DNA from: Chitinophagaceae bacterium
Lineage (GTDB): Bacteria; Bacteroidota; Bacteroidia; Chitinophagales; Chitinophagaceae
Reading direction: 5' to 3'
Assembly (NCBI GenBank): GCA_947488765.1
Contig: CANLAE010000007.1
Span: 62,001 to 126,000, forward strand
DNA: 64,000 nucleotides
Part shown: in pieces, positions 53,510-61,035 of the stretch
Position numbering within the stretch: position 1 is the first letter of the stretch
How the letters are laid out: each line of letters begins with the position of its first letter
The notes under the pieces: generated by a model
What the model saw: only the letters and a program-made list of their open reading frames with translations
What the model was told of the DNA's origin: nothing
The model's database searches: none
Program-made: the position numbers and the translations under genes

Positions 53510-53544
53510 TCTTAAAAAAATACTATCAGAATTAAAGTTCGGAA

Positions 53545-54651
53545 TTACTTCGTGTAGGCTTTCACCATATACACATAATCTTTTACATTCTTAATTTGAT
53601 GAACTCTGTTATCGCCTTTCAATGAATTAGTATTGTTTATCTTGATGCGAACATCCTGATCTTTCTTTTTAATTTCATCAACAACTTTATAAATATTTTT
53701 GCTCTTTATTGCAAAAGTTACACCATCTGCTTTTAATTGTTTGGTACTTAATACGCCAATAACCTCACCATTTTTATTCAATACAGGCCCACCACTGTTG
53801 CCGTGATTTGCATTCATTTGAATCTGACAACTCAATGAATCGCCATTGTAACCCGTTTCACCACTCAAATAACCAATGTTATACACCACTTCATTTCTTG
53901 GAAAATTCGGATATCCTAATGTATAAACTTCTTCACCCAAATCAAGATTGTTTTTTCTAAAAGAGTACGGCAAATTCTTAATAGGTGAATAATCTTCATC
54001 TTCAATTTTCAAAATTGCCAAATCCCTATTAATATCTTTAAAAGCAACTTTAGCTTTAAATTCCTTTCCATCATTATTTGAAATAACTGCAAATGTTGCA
54101 TCTTCTACTACGTGCGCATTCGTAACTAAATAACCATTTCCATCAATTAAAAAAGCACTACCGCCACTTTTAATAACAACATTTTCAGGAATTTTACTGG
54201 TTTTTATTTCATTGTTCAGTGCAGTAATCTTTCTTTCTTGCAGCTCAACTTTAGCACCTAACTGAGAAAGGTATTGTTGGTTTTGAGGAGCAAAATAAGC
54301 AACCAATCCACTAATCATAAAAGCAATAGCACCTCCTACAACAGCTGCAATTGCAGTAACTTTTTTGTATTTATTCCAGAAGAAAATCACTTTGGCATTT
54401 GATGAAGAAACAACGCCTTCATTGATTACAGATTCGGATAATAATTTTGAATGAACTTCATTTAATGTGCGCTTTAGATTCTTATTAGCAGAAAAATCTT
54501 CAATCTGATTTAAGAACATGGTATGTTCAACTACCAATTGGTCAACTTCAGGCACATTTTTTCTGTGTTGTTCAAAGAATGCTCTTTCTTCAGCATCCAT
54601 TTTATTGTGAATGTATCTTTCAATAGTTTGTAAAAGTAAAATATCGTCCAT
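53545..54651 (-). CDS. Membrane protein: putative anti-sigma N-terminus fused to a trypsin-like (S1C) serine protease
   Basis: A 368-residue single-pass membrane protein. Residues 1 to about 75 are cytosolic and helical (IERYIHNKMDAEERAFFEQH ... RTLNEVHSKLLSE) and resemble the N-termini of zinc-free anti-sigma factors. A membrane helix spans about 98-119. After a coiled stretch (LGAKVELQERKITALNNEIK) comes a HtrA-like protease domain with H180 in TNAHVVED, D210 in NRDLAILKI and S286 in GNSGGPV. No PDZ domain follows; the C-terminal 50 residues are basic and unassigned. It begins two bases after the sigma-factor stop, so the two proteins are made together. The anti-sigma assignment is inference from position and layout. 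Confidence 0.85.
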   Translation of the reverse strand: MDDILLLQTIERYIHNKMDAEERAFFEQHRKNVPEVDQLVVEHTMFLNQIEDFSANKNLKRTLNEVHSKLLSESVINEGVVSSSNAKVIFFWNKYKKVTAIAAVVGGAIAFMISGLVAYFAPQNQQYLSQLGAKVELQERKITALNNEIKTSKIPENVVIKSGGSAFLIDGNGYLVTNAHVVEDATFAVISNNDGKEFKAKVAFKDINRDLAILKIEDEDYSPIKNLPYSFRKNNLDLGEEVYTLGYPNFPRNEVVYNIGYLSGETGYNGDSLSCQIQMNANHGNSGGPVLNKNGEVIGVLSTKQLKADGVTFAIKSKNIYKVVDEIKKKDQDVRIKINNTNSLKGDNRVHQIKNVKDYVYMVKAYTK

Positions 54652-54653
54652 GG

Positions 54654-55220
54654 CTATTCTCCTATATTATATTGTGCGAAAAATAATTTTTTTAAACGCA
54701 TTAAGCATTTGTATTTCTGTGTTTTTGCATTGTCTGAGTTGGTATAACCAAATAATTCACTCAACTGTTGCATATCCATCTTCTTAATGTAAAACCCTTC
54801 TAATAAACTTCTGCAAGGCTCACCTAAACTAGATAATGCGTGTTCCATTATTTTAAAATCAGCATCTCTTTTGTAATGAATATCTAAATCATCCTCTACA
54901 GAAATCGTTTCTTCTAAATTATCCAACTGATTGCTATATTTTCCAATTTGTTGAAGCCTTTTCAACCATAATCTTCTGCAAATTGAATAGATGTAGGTAT
55001 TGATTTTGCAAGTCAATACAAAAGAATCAGTTTGAGCTTTTTCGTATAATGCAATCATCGATTCCTGAAAAATATCTCTTGCGTCGTCATAAGAACCATT
55101 GTTATTTAAAATAAATGATTGTATTGAAGCAAAATTATTTTTGTAAATAATTTCAATAATCTTACTATCATTTTCGGCTAACCCTTTTAATAATATTTGT
55201 TCAGACAATTCAGCTTTCAC
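54654..55220 (-). CDS. ECF-type RNA polymerase sigma factor
   Basis: A 188-residue sigma-70 family factor with only regions 2 and 4. Region 2 is near residues 20-85 (NNNGSYDDARDIFQESMIALYEKA), with the DNA-melting part in YIYSICRRLWLKRLQ. Region 4 is near 125-185 (ALSSLGEPCRSLLEGFYIKK, then MQQLSELFGYTNSDNAKTQK and YKCLMRLKKLF). The start is GTG at 55220. The downstream gene, two bases away, encodes the anti-sigma/protease fusion. Upstream, GGGTTAC-N16-GTATAAA on the minus strand looks like its own recognition site, which suggests autoregulation. Confidence 0.92.
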   Translation of the reverse strand: MKAELSEQILLKGLAENDSKIIEIIYKNNFASIQSFILNNNGSYDDARDIFQESMIALYEKAQTDSFVLTCKINTYIYSICRRLWLKRLQQIGKYSNQLDNLEETISVEDDLDIHYKRDADFKIMEHALSSLGEPCRSLLEGFYIKKMDMQQLSELFGYTNSDNAKTQKYKCLMRLKKLFFAQYNIGE

Positions 55221-55232
55221 AGATTATATTAC

Positions 55233-55262
55233 TTTATACATTTTAATCAATAAAAGTAACCC
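55233..55262 (-). promoter_or_regulatory. Candidate ECF promoter of the sigma-factor gene
   Basis: On the minus strand: GGGTTAC (55262-55256), 16 bases, GTATAAA (55239-55233), then the GTG start 12 bases later. The same two boxes with the same spacing precede the divergent lipoprotein gene. The architecture matches a -35/-10 pair and differs from the TTTG/TAnnTTTG consensus of the main sigma factor. Confidence 0.6.
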
Positions 55263-55304
55263 AACTAGCATTAAAAAAAAATTTATAAAATATTTTATCT
55301 TGTA

Positions 55305-55334
55305 GGGTTACCTTTTGTATAGTAATGGTATTAA
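55305..55334 (+). promoter_or_regulatory. Candidate ECF promoter of the small lipoprotein gene
   Basis: GGGTTAC (55305-55311), 16 bases, GTATTAA (55328-55334), with the ATG 31 bases further on. It mirrors the box pair in front of the sigma gene, differing by one base in the second box. A scan by eye of other start regions in the window found no further pair. Confidence 0.6.
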
Positions 55335-55365
55335 CATGAAATTACTAACATAAAAATTTAAAAAA

Positions 55366-55533
55366 ATGAAAAAAGTATTAGCATTAATCGCAATCGTAGG
55401 TTTTGTGGCTTGTAACAATGCAGAAACTAAAACTGAAACTGTAGATTCTACAAAAATTAAAGATTCAATGGCTGCTGCTGCGAAAGTAGATTCAGCTGCT
55501 GTAAAAGTAGATTCAGCTGTAAAAGCTAAGTAA
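55366..55533 (+). CDS. Small lipoprotein with KVDSA repeats
   Basis: A 55-residue predicted lipoprotein. The signal peptide MKKVLALIAIVGFVAC ends in a lipobox (GFVAC, Cys16). The mature 40 residues are charged and repetitive: ETKTETVDSTKIKDSMAAAA, then KVDSAAVKVDSAVKAK, with the unit KVDSA recurring, likely a helical or disordered spacer. I do not recognise a named family. A near-perfect promoter pair shared with the divergent sigma gene lies upstream and a strong terminator downstream, so this is a complete single-gene unit and a likely target of that sigma factor. Role in the envelope stress response is inferred. Confidence 0.8.
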   Translation: MKKVLALIAIVGFVACNNAETKTETVDSTKIKDSMAAAAKVDSAAVKVDSAVKAK

Positions 55534-55590
55534 TTAAAATATTGGATATTATCACAACATCTTATTGTCGTTTTATATCCAAATTTTCTT

Positions 55591-55614
55591 AAGCCCTTTC
55601 AATTGAAAGGGCTT
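55591..55614 (+). terminator. Intrinsic terminator of the small lipoprotein gene
   Basis: Perfect palindrome of 24 bases, AAGCCCTTTCAA / TTGAAAGGGCTT, followed by TTTTATTTA on the plus strand; 57 bases after the lipoprotein stop. Confidence 0.88.
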
Positions 55615-55678
55615 TTTTATTTACATAAACATTAAAACAGTATAAAAAACAATAATATTAAAATATTTCTTTAAATTT

Positions 55679-55710
55679 TTTGTACGAATTGAAGATTTTT
55701 ATTATTTTTC
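55679..55710 (+). promoter_or_regulatory. Promoter of ssb
   Basis: TTTG (55679-55682), 20-base spacer, TATTTTTC (55703-55710): fits the Bacteroidota primary consensus except for the final base. It would give a leader of about 35 bases before the ssb ATG. Confidence 0.5.
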
Positions 55711-55750
55711 CAAATATTCATTATTAAATAACATACCAAATTCAAAAAAA

Positions 55751-56200
55751 ATGATCAAATTACTTGTCATTGGAAACTTAGGAAAAGACGCAGTCGTTAA
55801 CAATGTTAATGGAAAGTCAGTAATTAATTTTAGCGTAGCGCATACTGAAAAGTATAAGGATGCGCAAGGAAATCAAAAAGATAGAACTGTTTGGGTTGAA
55901 TGTGCTTATTGGACCGACAGAACTGCAATTGCGCCTTATTTAAAAAAAGGAACACAGGTTTATGTCGAAGGAAACCCTGATGTACGTACTTACGCAACAC
56001 AAGATGGTAAACAAGGTGCTTCATTGAGTTTACGCATTCAATCTGTACAATTATTAGGCACAAGACAAAATGAAGGAGGATCTAGTAACAACAATTACCA
56101 AAGTGCGCCTTCAAACGAACAACATTCTTTTAGTTCACAAACTTCATCTGCTCCATCTTCTCATGAAGTTGCCGAGCCTTTAGATGATTTACCATTTTAA
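55751..56200 (+). CDS. ssb: Single-stranded DNA-binding protein
   Basis: A 149-residue SSB that coats single-stranded DNA and recruits repair and replication partners. The OB fold spans residues 1-105: LLVIGNLGKDAVVNNVNGKS, INFSVAHTEKY, TVWVECAYWTDRTAIAPYLK, GTQVYVEGNPDVRTY. A Ser/Asn/Gln-rich linker leads to the acidic partner-binding tail EPLDDLPF. Length and tail are typical. It has its own promoter-like element and a terminator, so it is a single-gene unit. A second ssb elsewhere in the genome is possible in this phylum. Confidence 0.95.
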   Translation: MIKLLVIGNLGKDAVVNNVNGKSVINFSVAHTEKYKDAQGNQKDRTVWVECAYWTDRTAIAPYLKKGTQVYVEGNPDVRTYATQDGKQGASLSLRIQSVQLLGTRQNEGGSSNNNYQSAPSNEQHSFSSQTSSAPSSHEVAEPLDDLPF

Positions 56201-56221
56201 ATAAATACATACTTTATTTAC

Positions 56222-56251
56222 AAACGGTTGAATTGAAAAGTTCAACCGTTT
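56222..56251 (+). terminator. Intrinsic terminator of ssb
   Basis: Perfect 11-bp stem AAACGGTTGAA (56222-56232) / TTCAACCGTTT (56241-56251), 8-base loop, followed by TTTATTTAA; 22 bases after the ssb stop. Confidence 0.88.
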
Positions 56252-56310
56252 TTTATTTAAGCAATAAATTAAAAATGATTGCAAGTACTTAACTATTTTT
56301 GAAAATATCA

Positions 56311-57405
56311 ATGAATCACTCAATGGATAATTTTACCTTTTCTTACCAAGAGTTATACCAATTTACCAATACCATATTGCTCAATTTAGGATGCTCGGTA
56401 AATGATGCGTCAATTGCTTCAAAAGTATTGCTGTCAGCTGATTTGAGAGGAATTGACAGTCATGGCGTAGCACGTTTAAGCGGTTATGTAAGACTGTGGC
56501 AAGCAAATAGAATTAATGCAAATCCCAATATTCAAAAAATACACGAAACCCCAAGTACTGCAACGATTGATGGAGATGCAGGTTTGGGATTGGTGGTTGC
56601 ACCATACGCAATGCAAGTTGCCATTGATAAAGCCAAACAAGTAGGAACGGGTTGGGTTGCAGTTCAAAATAGCAATCATTTTGGTATCGCCGGTTTTCAT
56701 GCAATGATGGCTTTAGAACATGATATGATTGGTATTGCCATGACAAATGCAAGTGCCTTAGTTGCACCCACTTTTTCCATAGAAAAAATGTTGGGCACAA
56801 ATCCAATTGCAGTTGCAATTCCTTCAAAAGAGGAACCACCGTTTGTGGCAGACTTTGCTACAACCACAGCTGCTAATGGTAAACTGGAAATTTTACAAAG
56901 AAAAAATGGAGATGCTCCGTTGGGTTGGGTGCAGGATAAAGATGGTCATGCAACTTCAGATGCCAATGCATTAAAAAAAGAAGGTGCTTTACTGCCGTTG
57001 GGTAGCGACAGAGAACATGGTAGCCACAAAGGTTATGCATTAGGAAGTATAGTAGATATTTTCTCAGCAGTATTAAGTGGCGCTAGTTACGGACCCTGGG
57101 CGCCTCCGTTTCCTGCATATATTGCCATGCCTGAAAATATGCCCGGTAAAGGCTTAGGACATTTTTTCGGAGCAATGCGCATTGATGCTTTCAGACCGGC
57201 TGATGACTTTAAACGCAACATGGATCAATGGATAACAAGATTCAGGAATGCCAAACCAATGCATGAAAATCAAAAAGTTTTAATTCCGGGTGATCCCGAA
57301 AGAGAAATGGAAACCCATCGTTTGCAAAATGGTATTCCATTAGTGGCATCTGTTGTGGCAGATTTAGAGCAAGTAGGAAAACAATTTGGTGTTCCATTAA
57401 AATAA
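56311..57405 (+). CDS. Ldh family malate/lactate-type dehydrogenase
   Basis: A 364-residue NAD(P)-dependent oxidoreductase of the Ldh_2 family (malate, L-lactate, sulfolactate and ureidoglycolate dehydrogenases). Key blocks are LLSADLRGIDSHGVARL with the catalytic His, STATIDGDAGLGLVVAPYAM, VAVQNSNHFGIAGFH, ATTTAANGKLEI and GSHKGYALGSIVDIF. The substrate cannot be settled from sequence. I start at ATG 56311; a TTG four codons upstream belongs to TATTTTTG (56294-56301), a perfect -7 box without a clear -33 partner. It follows ssb after a terminator and stands alone. Confidence 0.85.
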   Translation: MNHSMDNFTFSYQELYQFTNTILLNLGCSVNDASIASKVLLSADLRGIDSHGVARLSGYVRLWQANRINANPNIQKIHETPSTATIDGDAGLGLVVAPYAMQVAIDKAKQVGTGWVAVQNSNHFGIAGFHAMMALEHDMIGIAMTNASALVAPTFSIEKMLGTNPIAVAIPSKEEPPFVADFATTTAANGKLEILQRKNGDAPLGWVQDKDGHATSDANALKKEGALLPLGSDREHGSHKGYALGSIVDIFSAVLSGASYGPWAPPFPAYIAMPENMPGKGLGHFFGAMRIDAFRPADDFKRNMDQWITRFRNAKPMHENQKVLIPGDPEREMETHRLQNGIPLVASVVADLEQVGKQFGVPLK

Positions 57406-57712
57406 GATATTGCCGTATTTTTTCTTTTCTTCTCAATCAATTGACCATTGAACGAAGGTCTTTTCTTTTTGTGGCAATCAGCTGTAACGCTTTACTGTGC
57501 TGCATTTGGGGCTTTACGCAAGTAGTCCTCGCAAGGCTGTGGGCTACTTTGCTGCAATCCCCCTGCCTTTGAACATTATTACTTTATTCAACTTTTTTAA
57601 AGAATTATTTTCGGTAGGTGAGGACACCAACCGATAGAGAAAATACCAATTTTGTGCGAAGCATTTTTAATGTCGCATTTGATAGTGATAAGGTATGGGC
57701 TTTTATTTTTTC
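57406..57712. repeat. Non-coding intergenic region with GC-rich inverted repeats
   Basis: This 307-base gap between convergent genes is far more GC-rich than other gaps. It holds an imperfect cruciform: GGGG (57508-57511) and GCAAGTAG (57518-57525) pair with CTACTTTGC (57544-57552) and CCCC (57559-57562), with TGCTGCA recurring on both sides (57500-57504 region and 57549-57556). About 50 bases on is a separate hairpin TCGGTAGGTG (57611-57620) / CACCAACCGA (57625-57634), nine of ten pairs matched, loop AGGA. No coding frame is convincing. The composition suggests one or two dispersed intergenic repeat elements. Confidence 0.6.
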
Positions 57713-58345
57713 CTATTTTTCAGATATAGCAATGTATTTTTTTAATTCAGTTTGGTTTTCTGCTTGTTTTATTAAAAAGTCTGCTACGTCAGCTCTATTA
57801 ATTCCGCTAATATTAATTCCTTTGAATAATTTGTTTTCAACACGATATTTCTCTGTCAATTCCTTGTCTAATAGCCTTCCTGGCCTCACAACTGTCCAAT
57901 TCAAATCTGAATTGGTGATAATTTCTTCCATTTTAGTTTTGTCAGCATAAGCGTCTTTTAATAAGTATTTTAAAAACATCTTTATTAACCAAGAAACATA
58001 ATTTTTACTTTCTCCAGCTCCAAATCCGGTGATAAAAATAAATGGAATAGCTATTTTTTTCTCCCTATGTATTTCCACAATTAATTTGGCAAAATCTGAA
58101 AAAAGGGTAGTAGGTTTCATATTCTTACGAGTCCCTAATGTTACAATTAGCGCATCTGCGTTTTGGATTGAATTTAATAGGTCAGCTTTATTTGTTGCAT
58201 CACCAAGTATCATTGTTAACGATTTTTTCTTTTCTATTTCAATTTCAGATCGAGAAAGGGTCGTTATCGAATGGTTTCTATTTAATCCTCTTTTTACTGT
58301 TTCTAATCCTATTCCAGCTGAGGCTCCAATGATAGTTATATTCAT
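57713..58345 (-). CDS. NAD(P)-binding SDR-like protein (NmrA/YwnB type)
   Basis: A 210-residue Rossmann-fold protein of the atypical short-chain dehydrogenase group (NAD(P)H-binding, flavin reductase-like). The nucleotide loop is MNITIIGASAGIGLETVKRG at the N-terminus, the second strand ends TLSRSEIEIE, and GDATNKADLLNSIQNADALI is the usual D-x-x-N region. The C-terminal NSDLNWTVVRPGRLLDKELT is also typical. It lacks an obvious YxxxK pair, as is common in this group. Function is unknown; relatives act as quinone reductases or redox sensors. It converges with the Ldh gene across the repeat-rich gap. Confidence 0.85.
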   Translation of the reverse strand: MNITIIGASAGIGLETVKRGLNRNHSITTLSRSEIEIEKKKSLTMILGDATNKADLLNSIQNADALIVTLGTRKNMKPTTLFSDFAKLIVEIHREKKIAIPFIFITGFGAGESKNYVSWLIKMFLKYLLKDAYADKTKMEEIITNSDLNWTVVRPGRLLDKELTEKYRVENKLFKGINISGINRADVADFLIKQAENQTELKKYIAISEK

Positions 58346-58509
58346 TTTGCTTTTTTATTCATTTCTTTTTTAGCTGACCGCTAACTTGTAAATATGCGGT
58401 ACTAGTTGGCATATATTTCAAAAATACTATGATTAATAAACTATTAAAATAATTTTACTTTCTAGAAAATATAAATGTAAGAGATGTTACATTTAAAAAA
58501 ATTGAAATC

Positions 58510-60981
58510 TTACTTTTTCTTTTCAACTTCTCTATTCATTTCTTCTAAATCAGTAGTTCTTTCTGTAGTATCACCCAACAACCATCTGCTAAAATAATCG
58601 GCTGTACGCCAAAACCAATGTTCTGTCATATTTCCAAAACCATGTCTTTGTGTTGGTAGTATCAGCATATCAAAACGCTTATTGGCATTGATTAATGCAT
58701 TTACAACACGTATGGTATTTGCAGGATGCACATTGTTGTCAATTTCTCCATGAATCAATAATAATCGGCCTTTCAAGTTTTTAGCAACATCCGGGTTTTT
58801 GTCTATGCTGTAAGTAAAACTTGTGTCTTGTTTATCAGAAATAATTTCTTTTACACCATGGTGTTTTTCACTCCACCAACGGTTGTAAATACTGTTGTCA
58901 TGATTGCCTGCATTGCTTACCGCAACTTTGAAAAAATCGGGATACACCAACATGGCAGCAGTACTCATAAAACCACCACCACTATGTCCATGAATACCAA
59001 CTTTGTTGATGTCTATAAAATTGTATCTGTCTCCCAATTGTTCTGCAGCAGCTTTTTTATCTGCCAAACCATAATCTCTCAAATTGCCATAACCATAATT
59101 ATGATACCATTTACTGCGAGCCGGATGTCCGCCTCTGTTGCCAACTGTTACAACAATAAAACCCAACTGTGCAAGCCTGTCTACACGATCCATTCCTTTA
59201 CTAAAACTTTTATTCACTGCTTCTGTTTGCGGTCCGGGATATACATACTCAATCAATGGATATTTTTTGGTGCTGTCAAAGTCAAATGGCTTGTACATTA
59301 CACCATATAAATCAGTAATTCCATCATCCGCTTTTACTTTAAATGGTTGCGGAAATTTATATCCTGCATTGAATAAAGAAGTAAAATCTGCTGTTTCCAG
59401 TTCCATTGATTTTTTACCATCTGTAGAAACTAACATTGATTTTGGAATGGTATTTACCCTTGAATAATTATTGATGAAATAAGTGCCATTGTCGTTCATA
59501 TTTATCGCATGATCATAATTTCCAGCATTTAATAATTGTAGTCCACTGCCATCGAAATTAATTTTATAAAGATGGTAGTAGTAAGGGTCTTCATTAGTTT
59601 CTTTACCATTTGCAGTAAAAAATAACATTCTTTTTTTCTCATCAATATTTACAATGTCTTCACAATGAAATGAACCTGTTGTAATTTGATTTTTTACTTT
59701 ACCAGTTTCATCATATAAATAAAAATGTGCCCAACCATCACGTTCACTCCATTCAATCATTTCATTGCCATCATTAATTAATCCTAGTCTTTTTATTTCA
59801 ACATAAGTGTTCAGTTGTTCTTGTATCAAAGGTTTTACAGTATGTGTTTTGATATCAATCACACATTGATCAATTTTTTTCAAGTCTCTGCTTGTTCTGC
59901 TGAAATAAAATTTATCATTGTTACCCAACCAAACAGAAGGCTTCCAATCATCATCTCTTGCATTATTCATAGCAGGTTTACTCCATACATTAATATCCTG
60001 ATCTTTAAATGCAGATACCATAATTTCTTTACCTGATTTATTGGTCATATCAAACAACATCACATGATCGGTTGGACTTTCTTTTTCGCCGGGCATCCAG
60101 TATTTATAAGTCTCTAATGTTGGTCGAGGATCTGCAATGCTATTGATTACCCATAAGTCTTTTACTTTTCTTACATCAGATTTTACAATGTTGAAGTATT
60201 TACTGTTGGGGCTCCATAAAATGCTAACCGGTTTTCTTTTGTTTTTATTTTTTTCTTTGTCAACATTTGTTTCGCCACCACCACCAAAAGCGCCGTCTCC
60301 GTGATAGGCATAATTTTCAACACCATCTGTTGTTAATTTATTTTCTACTATCGTAGTATCATCTTCATTCAATAAAGCCTTTTCATAATTAGCTTTATCC
60401 AAATACCAGAGGTTATAATTTTTACCAAAAATAATGGTATTGCCATCGGGTGAAATGTTTGCCCAGCTTGGTTTTCGTTTGGTTTTCTTGAAGTCAATAA
60501 GTTCAACTAATTCGCCAGTTGTAAGGTTGTATTCAAAATAATATGTTTTTTTCTCTTTAGAAGCTTTTGTATCTTTTTTTGTTGTGGTATCTTTTCTCTC
60601 AATTTCTTGTGTACTTTTTACTTCAAATTGTATTTTGGTTTCATCACCAATAAAACGCATACTGTCTAATCCTAGATGCTGAGCATCAAATGGGTCTTTC
60701 ACGATCCGTGAAATTTGCATGGCAAGTTTTTCATGATCAAACAACATTTTTTTTTCTTGTTTTGCAGCATCAACGATGTACCATTTTTTTCCTTCAGTGG
60801 TTTCGTACATATACCAAAAGCGGTCAGTTTTTTTTAACCAATGCGGATCCACATTCGTTGAGAAGATTAATTTTTCTAATTTCTTGGGAGAAAATCTTGC
60901 AGCTAATTGATAATTGGCTTTTTGCTGTGCCAATAAATTTAAAGCACATAATAACGCAAGTAGAGTAAATAATTTACGCAT
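58510..60981 (-). CDS. S9 family prolyl oligopeptidase (dipeptidyl-peptidase IV-like)
   Basis: An 823-residue exported peptidase. A signal peptide (MRKLFTLLALLCALNLLAQ) leads into an eight-bladed propeller (DPP4-type N-terminal region, to about residue 560) and an alpha/beta-hydrolase domain. The catalytic triad is S667 in GHSGGGFMS, D748 in HGEIDNNVH and H780 in PTQRHGFG. It probably trims peptides in the periplasm after extracellular proteolysis, in line with the secreted metalloprotease in this window. The long charged insertion NVDKEKNKNKRKPVSILWSP within the propeller is unusual but intact. Confidence 0.92.
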   Translation of the reverse strand: MRKLFTLLALLCALNLLAQQKANYQLAARFSPKKLEKLIFSTNVDPHWLKKTDRFWYMYETTEGKKWYIVDAAKQEKKMLFDHEKLAMQISRIVKDPFDAQHLGLDSMRFIGDETKIQFEVKSTQEIERKDTTTKKDTKASKEKKTYYFEYNLTTGELVELIDFKKTKRKPSWANISPDGNTIIFGKNYNLWYLDKANYEKALLNEDDTTIVENKLTTDGVENYAYHGDGAFGGGGETNVDKEKNKNKRKPVSILWSPNSKYFNIVKSDVRKVKDLWVINSIADPRPTLETYKYWMPGEKESPTDHVMLFDMTNKSGKEIMVSAFKDQDINVWSKPAMNNARDDDWKPSVWLGNNDKFYFSRTSRDLKKIDQCVIDIKTHTVKPLIQEQLNTYVEIKRLGLINDGNEMIEWSERDGWAHFYLYDETGKVKNQITTGSFHCEDIVNIDEKKRMLFFTANGKETNEDPYYYHLYKINFDGSGLQLLNAGNYDHAINMNDNGTYFINNYSRVNTIPKSMLVSTDGKKSMELETADFTSLFNAGYKFPQPFKVKADDGITDLYGVMYKPFDFDSTKKYPLIEYVYPGPQTEAVNKSFSKGMDRVDRLAQLGFIVVTVGNRGGHPARSKWYHNYGYGNLRDYGLADKKAAAEQLGDRYNFIDINKVGIHGHSGGGFMSTAAMLVYPDFFKVAVSNAGNHDNSIYNRWWSEKHHGVKEIISDKQDTSFTYSIDKNPDVAKNLKGRLLLIHGEIDNNVHPANTIRVVNALINANKRFDMLILPTQRHGFGNMTEHWFWRTADYFSRWLLGDTTERTTDLEEMNREVEKKK

Positions 60982-61035
60982 GAGTAGTTGGTTTTGACAA
61001 GAAAAAAATATAATTCAAATTCTATTTTAAAGAAA

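Noticed and set aside
55453-55530. Short tandem DNA repeat (GCTGCTGCTGCG and GTAGATTCAGCTG units) as a microsatellite or CRISPR-like array
   Set aside because: The repetition is coding: it reflects KVDSA units of the small lipoprotein, with no spacers.
56299-56310. TTG at 56299 as start of the Ldh-family gene
   Set aside because: The TTG is the end of a TATTTTTG box; ATG 56311 (or 56323) gives the usual N-terminus.
58828-59310. Open frame of 160 codons on the plus strand opposite the S9 peptidase gene
   Set aside because: It lies fully antisense to conserved catalytic-domain coding sequence and shows no family motif.
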